Position numbers and translations under genes: made by a program. From contig JAGNBV010000001.1 of NCBI GenBank assembly GCA_018004645.1, positions 68,665 to 106,800 on the forward strand: 38,136 bases of DNA. The letters are read 5' to 3'. The DNA is from Bacteroidales bacterium (lineage in GTDB: Bacteria; Bacteroidota; Bacteroidia; Bacteroidales; CAIWKO01). Shown piece after piece: positions 1 through 7,800 of this stretch (the stretch's first letter is position 1; each line of letters begins with the position of its first letter). The notes below the pieces were generated by a model, which saw only the letters and a list, made by a program, of their open reading frames with translations, was not told where the DNA came from and did not search any database.

Positions 1-1902
1 GCAGGAACCATTAACCAATTTGGATTAGAGGCCGGCGAAGCAACCCGTGTAATTAATGTTTTAGCTGCCGGCTCAAAATACGGCGCTGCTGAAATTGGCG
101 ACCTTTCACAATCTTTTAAAGTTTCAGGGGCAACAGCACACTCGGCAGGGTTAAGTGTTGAACAAACTGCCGGCGCATTAGAAGTTTTAAGCAAAAACAA
201 TCTGATGGGTGCTGAAGCAGGTACTGCTTTGCGTAATATTGTTTTAAAGCTACAGACAGACCTTAATTACGATTTTACAAAAACAAGTTTAACACTAGCG
301 TTGGAAGATTTAAAACCCAAATTACATGATGCAACATATCTTTCAAAATTGTTCGGTCTTGAGAACATTTCCGCTGCTCAGTTTTTAATCAGTAATGCCC
401 AGGCAGTTGAAGAAATGACAACAAAAGTAACAAATACTAACGTGGCAACCGAACAGGCCGCTATAAGAACCGCAACTTATGCCGAACAATTAAAACGCAT
501 AAAAGCTAACATTGAAGATTTTAAAATATCCGTATTTAATGCTACTGGTGCTATTGTTCCCTGGGTGTCTGCTTTAGGTGAAGCATTAACACCGTTGTCA
601 CGATTAGTACCATTAATGGCAGCAATTGGTAAAGGAGCATACTGGATGTTCGTGAATTTTATGCCTGGCATAAATTTATTGAAAGGAGGATTTACTTCAG
701 TCATCGCATGGGTTACCCGGATGGGTACCGTTTTAAAATTTCAAATGGCATTTATGCGTGCCGACCTTGCAGCTACTTCTATGGCTTCGATTGGATTTAG
801 GGGCAACATGATACGTGCCATGCTTGCTACTATTAATTTTGGAACAAAAGGTATCTGGAGTGCAATAAAGGGGCTGGGGGCACTTATTGCTTCATTTTTC
901 ACAACAGGAGCAGCTTCAGTTAGTTTTGCTGCGGTTGCCAGGGCAAGTTTTGGAGCATTTAAAACTGCCGCTGTAGGCGCTTGTCGCGCGGTTGGTGTTG
1001 CTATTAAAAATATACCTATTATCGGTTGGATTGCAGCATTGGTTGCCGCTGTTATTTCTGCTATCAGCTATTTTAAATTATTCAAAAACAAGCATAAAGA
1101 ATCCAACGACACATTTAGGGAATCGGCACGCATTGGATCTGAATATTATGCTAAAGAAAAGGCAAATCTTGATGTTCTTTTTGAAAAACTAAAACGTACT
1201 AACCCAAAAAGCAAAGAGAGAAACGACCTTGTAAATCAGCTCAAAGAAATGTATCCAGACCTCAATAAGCAGATACTTGATGAGATTACTAACACGAATA
1301 ATCTTGGAACTGCTTATGATATAATAATTGAGAAGATTAAGAGAAATGCAATGGCAAAATATCGTGCGGCCAAAGTTGATGCATCATATTCGGAAATGGG
1401 TACAATAGAAGATAATTTGAAGGAAGAAATTAGAGGGATAAAAAACAAAAATATGCAAGCAGTTGCATTGATGGGCTATATGAAAGCAGGGACGACACTT
1501 GACCAACAGATTGATGCTTTTATGACCGATTTTAAAAAGAATCCCGATGATTTTAAAGACCATGATATAGCTAAAGACTTCGTTGATGATTATAAAAATG
1601 CCGTATATAATTCAGAACAAAGTGTAAAAGAATTAGCAGACTTACAAGGGGGCAGCGCTAATAATGGCGGTGGTGGTAACGGAGGTGGTAGCAAAACCGT
1701 AACGCCAGAATACGCATCTGATGCCATCACAGGGGGTGGAAAATCCATGAAGCAGGTTATCATCAACCTCAACAGTGGCCTCATCGAAACCAATAATAAT
1801 TATTTTGATAAAACCCAGGATCCGAAAGATGCAAGCGATTTTATGAGTAAACTTACCAATGCGCTGGCTTCGGTGGTCAACGATGTAAATTATTCAGTAT
1901 AA
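1..1902 (+). CDS. Phage tail tape measure protein (5' end outside window)
   Basis: The reading frame is open from the first base to the TAA at 1900-1902, giving 633 residues; the true start lies upstream. The N-terminal part in view (residues about 1-90) has the Gly/Ala/Ser-rich pattern of the TP901-type tape measure core, including an 'AAGSKYG' stretch and 'MGAEAGTALRNI'. It is followed by a long hydrophobic region (roughly residues 190-360) with several possible membrane-spanning segments, then a charged helical part and a Gly-rich linker near residue 560. Tape measure proteins set tail length and help DNA cross the host membrane; this is family knowledge. The next gene starts on the last base of this stop codon, and baseplate genes follow in the usual order. 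The amino-terminal coiled-coil part cannot be judged. An internal ATG at 205 is not the likely start because homologous-looking sequence precedes it. Confidence 0.85.
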   Translation, partial: AGTINQFGLEAGEATRVINVLAAGSKYGAAEIGDLSQSFKVSGATAHSAGLSVEQTAGALEVLSKNNLMGAEAGTALRNIVLKLQTDLNYDFTKTSLTLALEDLKPKLHDATYLSKLFGLENISAAQFLISNAQAVEEMTTKVTNTNVATEQAAIRTATYAEQLKRIKANIEDFKISVFNATGAIVPWVSALGEALTPLSRLVPLMAAIGKGAYWMFVNFMPGINLLKGGFTSVIAWVTRMGTVLKFQMAFMRADLAATSMASIGFRGNMIRAMLATINFGTKGIWSAIKGLGALIASFFTTGAASVSFAAVARASFGAFKTAAVGACRAVGVAIKNIPIIGWIAALVAAVISAISYFKLFKNKHKESNDTFRESARIGSEYYAKEKANLDVLFEKLKRTNPKSKERNDLVNQLKEMYPDLNKQILDEITNTNNLGTAYDIIIEKIKRNAMAKYRAAKVDASYSEMGTIEDNLKEEIRGIKNKNMQAVALMGYMKAGTTLDQQIDAFMTDFKKNPDDFKDHDIAKDFVDDYKNAVYNSEQSVKELADLQGGSANNGGGGNGGGSKTVTPEYASDAITGGGKSMKQVIINLNSGLIETNNNYFDKTQDPKDASDFMSKLTNALASVVNDVNYSV

Positions 1903-2570
1903 TGGCAGGAATAAGGTTCATAATAAACAAGGATTTGCAGGGCCGTCAGGATAATGCAGCAGCCCGTATTATGAGCAATCTTGCCGGTGCTGCAGCACAG
2001 GCTTCGGGTACTGCTGCTGTGCAATTAGTTAAACAAGGCATATATGACCTTATTCTTAATCCGGCCTATATTGGCGGCAATGGCGAGTACAGACTTTCCA
2101 CTGACAACGAGCTAAGCCCTTATACTGCCTCAGATAAAAGATACCCGGTGCGCAATAACCTTATTTTTGAAGACAATAAAAGGTCGGTTAAAATACTTAT
2201 CTGGGACGTACGCATCGACACCAGCTTTGAAAACACTATTGTAAAAACACCCGTTACCAAGAGGCGCGTCACCATTAAAGAATATATCTCTGCTAAAGAT
2301 TATTCGTTCACTGTTTCGGGCAGTCTTATTGCAGATTCGCAGTTTTATTTTCCGCTGGACGAGCTGAAGGAGTTTATCCGGCTGTTTGAAATTGAGGAAA
2401 ACTTTAATGTTCGTAATGTGTTCATCAATGCGTTTGATGTGCACAAGGTAGTGTTAGAGAGCGCAAACATTCCACAGTCGTCGGCAAAGTTTATTAACGC
2501 CATACCCTTTAATCTGAAGCTTATCAGTGATCAGGATGTGCAGCTAAGCATACAGGAGGAAGGCGCATGA
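1902..2570 (+). CDS. Phage structural protein, DUF6046-like
   Basis: A 222-residue protein whose ATG overlaps the tape measure stop by one base. It has no signal peptide and no catalytic motif that I can see. An Ala-rich N-terminus is followed by a mixed beta-rich body with 'KRRVTIKEYISAKDYSFTVSGSLI' character and a C-terminal 'IPFNLKLISDQDVQLSIQEE'. This pattern and its position between tape measure and the gpD-like hub match the DUF6046 proteins of Bacteroidota myovirus-type prophages, as I recall them. The role is presumably a baseplate hub or tail-initiator part, analogous to the LysM-type protein between tape measure and hub in other contractile tails. The role is inferred from gene order only. 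The end overlaps the next start by four bases (ATGA). Confidence 0.6.
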   Translation: MAGIRFIINKDLQGRQDNAAARIMSNLAGAAAQASGTAAVQLVKQGIYDLILNPAYIGGNGEYRLSTDNELSPYTASDKRYPVRNNLIFEDNKRSVKILIWDVRIDTSFENTIVKTPVTKRRVTIKEYISAKDYSFTVSGSLIADSQFYFPLDELKEFIRLFEIEENFNVRNVFINAFDVHKVVLESANIPQSSAKFINAIPFNLKLISDQDVQLSIQEEGA

Positions 2571-3556
2571 AAGTATTGAACTGTTTTATAAATATCAAGA
2601 ATCCGGAAACAAAAACCTCAATATCATTCAATTATGTGAACGAGATAGAAATTGTGACGTCAACTCGTAACTTTACTGACACCGCAAAAGTGATCGTTCC
2701 CAGGAAGCTGAAATATAAAGGCAAATCCATCACTGATTATGTGAAGCGGAATTCCACTATTTCTATATCGCTGGGCTACGGAACCGATTTTTACTTTGAA
2801 ACGGTGTTTAAAGGCTATGTAAAGACTGTTTCAAGCGGAACCCCTACGGTAATAGAGTGCGAAAATGAAGCATGGAAACTCAAACAGATAAAATTACCGG
2901 CAACATATTATCCAAAACTTAAAATTCAGGATTTTGTAAAAGAGTGGATGCCATCGTATAATACAAGTATTGCTGAAGTTGATCTTGGAGAGGTAAAGAT
3001 AACCCGTGAAACCACGCTTGCAAAAGTGTTTGAGTATTTCATGACCAATTACCCTGTAAATTTTTATTTCAGGGATGACAAGTTCTATGGCATACTACCC
3101 ACTACGCTAACCACTGAAGATAACGCCACCCGTACCATTAAGTTCAGGATCGGCGAGAACACTATTTCTGATAACCTGGTTTATACACTTGCCGAGGATC
3201 TGAACCTGCAAATCATAGTTAAAACGATTACACGGGATAATAAAAAACTCGAATGGAAAGAACCGCAGGATGTTCAGGATGCTGAGATAAGGACTTTTTT
3301 GGTTCCTGGTAAAGAAACCGTTGAACAACTCAAAGCCTTTGCAAAAGATCAGTTGGCAAAATTCAAAGTCGATAAGATGGCAGGTGATTTTATGGTATTT
3401 GGCGAACCTTATGTCCGTAAAGGCGACATTGTACACATCCTTGATGACGACAATAAGGAGCGCCATGATAAAAAGTTTTTTGTGGATGCTGTTACTTACA
3501 CCTTTGGCCAGGGAGGATATCGCCAGAAAATAACGCTTGGAGGGCAGATAAAGTGA
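2567..3556 (+). CDS. Phage baseplate hub protein, late control D (gpD/gp27)-like
   Basis: A 329-residue protein with beta-rich N-terminal part: 'EIVTSTRNFTDTAKVIVPRKL' and 'SISLGYGTDFYFETVFKGYVKTV' around residues 25-90 are typical of the hub ring domain of gpD, Mu gp44 and T4 gp27. A middle part follows ('KITRETTLAKVFEYFMTNYPVNFYFRDDKFYG'), and then a C-terminal domain with 'GDFMVFGEPYVRKGDIVHILDD', which resembles the part that carries the spike. Family members form the trimeric hub that joins tail tube and spike. The ATG overlaps the preceding stop by four bases, and its own stop overlaps the GTG start of the next gene. No enzymatic residues are evident. Confidence is based on pattern and position, not on an alignment. 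Confidence 0.65.
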   Translation: MKVLNCFINIKNPETKTSISFNYVNEIEIVTSTRNFTDTAKVIVPRKLKYKGKSITDYVKRNSTISISLGYGTDFYFETVFKGYVKTVSSGTPTVIECENEAWKLKQIKLPATYYPKLKIQDFVKEWMPSYNTSIAEVDLGEVKITRETTLAKVFEYFMTNYPVNFYFRDDKFYGILPTTLTTEDNATRTIKFRIGENTISDNLVYTLAEDLNLQIIVKTITRDNKKLEWKEPQDVQDAEIRTFLVPGKETVEQLKAFAKDQLAKFKVDKMAGDFMVFGEPYVRKGDIVHILDDDNKERHDKKFFVDAVTYTFGQGGYRQKITLGGQIK

Positions 3557-4077
3557 ACCAGATAGCTGAATATATCAAAAATATAGCCAACCAAAATGAT
3601 ATGAAGCTGCATGTATGCACGGTTGATTCTGTTAATGGTTCAACCTGCGATGTTACCCCGATATCAGGGGAAGCTCCGTTTAAAAAAGTAAGATTGAATG
3701 CCAACATAAACAGCGACCTGGGTGTCGTAATAACTCCTAAGACTGGCAATGATAAATATGTCCTGGTCTGCGAAGTCAGCCCGGTAGATGCTTTTGTGTG
3801 TATGTTCTCGGAGATCGAAAAAATAAACATTAAAATCGGCCAGAGTGAAGTGTTGATAAAAGATGATGAGATAAGTTTTAATGGTGGTATAAATCATGGC
3901 ATGGTAAAAGTAGACAGTATGGTAAACTGGATGAAAAAGGTTTATAGTGACCTGCAGACACTTAAAGGATTGCTGGCATCAATACCAGTAGTAGCTGGGG
4001 TTGGCAGTGTAACATTTGTCCCATCGACACCGTCGCCGCAGGAAAATAGTTTCAAAAACGATAAAGTAAAGCACTGA
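3553..4077 (+). CDS. Probable baseplate spike / gpV-like protein
   Basis: A 174-residue protein starting at a GTG that overlaps the previous TGA (GTGA). The next in-frame ATG, at 3601, would remove 16 residues and lose the coupling. The first half is an OB-like beta domain ('LHVCTVDSVNGSTCDVTPI', 'GVVITPKTGNDKYVLVCEV'), followed by a short beta strand repeat ('INIKIGQSEVLIKDDEISFNGG', residues about 92-113) like the beginning of a spike helix. The tail is Pro/Ser-rich. This plan is that of small spike proteins (gpV, Mu gp45) that puncture the host envelope. There is no visible metal-binding HxH tip motif. Position between hub and gp25-like wedge supports the call. Confidence 0.55.
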   Translation: MNQIAEYIKNIANQNDMKLHVCTVDSVNGSTCDVTPISGEAPFKKVRLNANINSDLGVVITPKTGNDKYVLVCEVSPVDAFVCMFSEIEKINIKIGQSEVLIKDDEISFNGGINHGMVKVDSMVNWMKKVYSDLQTLKGLLASIPVVAGVGSVTFVPSTPSPQENSFKNDKVKH

Positions 4078-4352
4078 TGAACGGAATACTTATAGATGAA
4101 TACGGTGATCTTGTCGTTGCAAACGGCAGCATGTCTATCGGCGATGTTGATGAGCAGATCGTTCAGTTTGTGATGGCCGGTGTGCCGGGAGATTTTAAAG
4201 AATCGCCGACATTGGGTGTAAATGTGCAAAGTATGCTTGGAGGCAATGTGGACACTTTGTTTCATGGGAACCTTAAAGAGCAGCTTAAATCACAGCATTT
4301 AAAGGTTTTAAAAGTAACAGTCAGTGAAACTGAAGTATACGTTGAGGTATGA
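4077..4352 (+). CDS. gp25/gpW-like baseplate wedge protein
   Basis: A 91-residue protein whose ATG shares the last base of the preceding TGA. The pattern 'LIDEYGDLVVANGSMSIGDVDEQIVQFVMAGVPGDFKESPTLGVNV' follows the gp25-like form: an acidic 'D-G-D-L' strand, a helix containing 'DEQ', a 'GDF' turn in place of the usual GE(W/R) turn, and 'P-x-x-G-V'. gp25-like proteins are the wedge component that starts the sheath in contractile tails. The following small gene overlaps by four bases. The sequence is short, so the call rests on the pattern together with gene order. Confidence 0.6.
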   Translation: MNGILIDEYGDLVVANGSMSIGDVDEQIVQFVMAGVPGDFKESPTLGVNVQSMLGGNVDTLFHGNLKEQLKSQHLKVLKVTVSETEVYVEV

Positions 4353-4612
4353 TAATTATAGCTATAGAACGGCAGAATATGTTTGATATAGCGCTAATCG
4401 GTTCCGGAAGCGCCGAGGATGCATACGCTATTGCTTATGCCAATGGAAAATGTATTTCTGGACATATAACCGAGGGCGATTCAATTACTGTGAGCAGCAT
4501 TACCAATCAGCGTATCGTTGATTATTTTAAAATACAAAGGCCCTTACCGGCTACTTGCGATATTATAGCCGAAGGAATTTTCGATAACACATTTGATAAC
4601 ACATTTGAATGA
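4349..4612 (+). CDS. Small phage baseplate-region protein, LysM-like pattern
   Basis: An 87-residue protein overlapping the gp25-like stop (ATGA). The line 'ERQNMFDIALIGSGSAEDAYAIAYANGKCISGHITEGDSITV' has the layout of LysM-like tail proteins (a 'D-I-A' helix, a Gly-Ser turn, an 'A-x-x-N-G' helix, then 'L/I-x-x-G-D-x-I'), and ends with 'N-x-x-I-V-x-Y-F ... P-A-T'. Such small proteins commonly sit between gp25 and baseplate J in Bacteroidota prophages. The last codons contain a perfect short tandem duplication encoding FDNTFDNTFE at about 4579-4608, which may be a recent slippage event. Function is not established. Confidence 0.5.
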   Translation: MIIIAIERQNMFDIALIGSGSAEDAYAIAYANGKCISGHITEGDSITVSSITNQRIVDYFKIQRPLPATCDIIAEGIFDNTFDNTFE

Positions 4613-4761
4613 TGAGAACAGTAGCTGAGATAAAAAATGAGATGACCACAGCCTTCATGGCTGATAACGATATAAAGGCAAAATACGATCCTACAAACAC
4701 ATGGACGCCTACCACTCAGTTTTCTGTTTGGGTTTGTGCTTTTTTTTTCGATATTTTTTAA
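4609..4761 (+). pseudogene. Truncated baseplate J-like gene (5' fragment only)
   Basis: An ATG at 4609 (or 4612) overlaps the previous stop, as expected for the next gene of the tail operon. It reads about 50 residues to TAA at 4759-4761. The first ~38 residues ('RTVAEIKNEMTTAFMADND', then 'IKAKYDPTNTWTPTTQFS') look like the conserved N-terminus of Bacteroidota baseplate J/gp47-like proteins, which are normally several hundred residues long. After the 'QFS' near 4728 the likeness ends in a run with nine T's (4741-4748 and flank), and no further phage reading frame follows. I read this as a deletion or rearrangement breakpoint close to 4728-4745. The family comparison is from memory; a short unrelated orphan gene is the alternative. 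Confidence 0.6.
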
Positions 4762-4806
4762 TTAATATTGTACTAAAATTGCCTTATTTTTATTAAAATT
4801 TATACA

Positions 4807-7800
4807 ATGGAAACAAAACTTATTATTCCAGCATCTTTTATTATAACACTGTTGAAAAACAGTGTATTTATGATTTTTACGTTACTTTCCTTTGCTGTAT
4901 ATTCGCAGCAGGGGGTTTCGATCAATACGGCGGGCACCGCGGCGGATCCCTCCGCCATGCTCGATGTCAGCAGCAACTCAAAAGGCCTGTTGATTCCGCG
5001 CGTTTCACTGGTTTCTGTTAATGATGTTAGTACTATTTCCAACCCGGCAGTTTCTTTGCTGGTATATAACACTAATGCAGGGATGAGTGGCGGTGCAGTG
5101 GGCTTTTGGTATTTTAACGGGAGTCAGTGGGTTCAGGCAATTGGACCACAGGGCGTTGTTGGCGCAACAGGCCCCCAGGGGGTTCCTGGTATTCAAGGTT
5201 CTGCCGGAGCGACGGGCGCACAGGGAATTCAGGGTAATACAGGCCCGCAGGGTGTTCAGGGAGTTACCGGCGCTACAGGCGCCGATGGAGCAACGGGTAA
5301 CCAGGGTGTGCAAGGTATTCAGGGTCCTACAGGTTCTGTTGGTCCGACGGGGGCGACAGGCGCACAGGGTGTACAGGGTATTACCGGCGCAACCGGTGCC
5401 GACGGAGCCTTGAATGCGTGGTCGTTACTTGGAAATTCAGGAACCACAGCCGCAACAAATTTTATAGGTACGACTGATGCAAACGATCTTGTCATAAAAA
5501 CAAATAATGCTGAAAAAGTAAGAATTACCTCTGGTGGCAATGTCGGCATCGGAACATCCGCACCTGCTTACAACCTTGAGGTCAATGGCATTATTGGCGG
5601 CACCACACATCTGACTCTTCAGGCAGCTACCTTCGGCGGCTGGCCACGCAACAGTATTGTGTTGCGCAAGAGCGAGGCTTCTGTAGCAGGTGCCGGAAGT
5701 GTTATCCTGACCGGCTCAGCCGCAGGAGGCGGCCAGCAACAGGCCAGCATTACAGTTGAAGGCAATAACATGACGACAGGCAGTTGGGGACGAATTTTAA
5801 TTAACGGTGCCCAAAACGTCGGCTTTGGTTCGCAGGCCCCAAATGTTCTCATCGAACCTGGTTTGGGACATACCATTAGCGGGACCCATATTTATGGTAA
5901 CCTTATAATGGCCAGTTCTGTCCCGGGTAACGTGGGCATAGGAACGGCTACTCCTGCAGCAAAACTGGAGGTGGTGGGTAATATAAAGATAACGGATGGT
6001 ACGCAGGGTGCAGGCAAAGTGCTTACGTCTGACACCAATGGTATGGCGACCTGGCAAAATGTTTTGGGAAGCGAAACCGATCCTGTTTTTGGCGCATCAC
6101 CTGCTAATGGAATAACAGGCACAGATATTACCAATTGGAACACTTCTTACGGCTGGGGTGATCATGCATTAGCCGGATACCTGACAAGTTTCACTGAGAT
6201 GGATACTATGATATGGAAAAAAAATGCCAGCAATATTTACTATTATTCCGGTAATGTGGGCATTGGTACAAATTCACCCGTCAATGCTCTTTCTGTCTCT
6301 GGCAGTGCGAATTTTTCAACTTCCGTTTTGTCTCCGCTTTATACGCCGCTAACGGGTGAGGGTAATAGTTTGTCTGTAGTTGCCAATGACAATCCTAACG
6401 GTGAGGGAGGTTCCATAATGCTTACTGCCGGTACCGGCCAGGCTCAGGGAGGGCATCAGGGCGGAAACATTATACTTCGGTCTGGGAGCTTGATGTCTGA
6501 AGGATATGCTACACCGATTAGCGCCTCTATCATTCTTACCGGAAATCAAACCTCTCAGGGTGGACCCGGAGGCAATATCAGCATACAGGGTGGGGCAGGC
6601 ACTTACAATCGTCCTGGTGGCAGCGTCTGGATGACTGCCGGCAGTGGAAACCCTACCTATGCAAACGGTGCAGGAGGTAATGTTTATGTGGAAGCAGGCA
6701 ATGGTTCGGGCTCCAATCCAAGCGGTAATGCAATTATTAGTGCCGGTACAGGCGGTACAGGCAATGGCTATATCGGGTTCCAGTTAGGAAGCTCGGAAAA
6801 ATTGCGGGTAGCAGCTACCGGAAATGTAGGTATAGGGACTACAAATCCCGGCGCAAAGCTTGAGGTGAACGGAACCGTAAAAATCACAGACGGCACACAG
6901 GGCGCCGGAAAAGTGCTTACTTCTGATGCTAATGGCCTGGCAAGCTGGGGCAACATCAATTTTACTGAAACAGACCCTGAAGTCGGAACAAATACCACCA
7001 ATTATCTTTCAAAATGGAATGGGACATCATTGGTTACTTCATCAGTTTATGACAATGGAAATGTTGGTATCGGGACTACTATTACTGATGCCCGGCTTCA
7101 GATAAAACCCACTGCCGAAGCGGGATATACATTAAGACTGTTAAGCCAGAGTTATGATGACCGCTATGTTTCCATCTGGAGAGGTACCGATGGCGGTGTC
7201 ATAGATGTTGTCGGCCCGGCAGTTAATCCCCCCGTACATCTTGGATTTTATATCGAAGGTTCTGAAAAAGTCAGGATAACCGATGCCGGGAATGTAGGAA
7301 TAGGGACGACCACTCCTCAGGGCCTTCTTCATGTGAGTAGTAGCGGCTACGCCCTGCTGAAAGTCGGCAAACATGCATTACTGTCCGGATTAGCCAACAA
7401 TTCGACTCTCGACACGGCCGGATCAGTAATAATAACAGGAGGTAGCGATATATCAGGAATTGGGAAAGGCGCCGGATCAGTAACCGTGACAGCCGGGGCC
7501 TGGGGCGGAACCGACCGGGCGAAGATCGTTCTTAATAGCGTTGGAATAGGCGGAACCGGCGGAGGTGTCTTAATATCCGGAGGTTTCAATACAGCCGGTT
7601 CTATTTCAGTGGGACGCCGCATTTATAACGGATCACCTGCCGGCGGTGTTGTTATTTCAGGAGGAGAAGGGGGATCGAATGGTAATGGCGGATCGGTTAC
7701 CCTGGCAGCAGGAGCCGGCTCCGGTGATGTTTCATACCGGGGTGGGGATGTCATTATTAAAGGTGGTGCAGGCCTTTTGCCCTCGCCGGCAGGAAACATA

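Noticed and set aside
1-4761. Extracellular contractile injection system instead of prophage
   Set aside because: No AAA ATPase, toxin or eCIS-type genes are seen, and the tape measure is of the TP901 phage type. The upstream part is outside the window, so this is not fully excluded.
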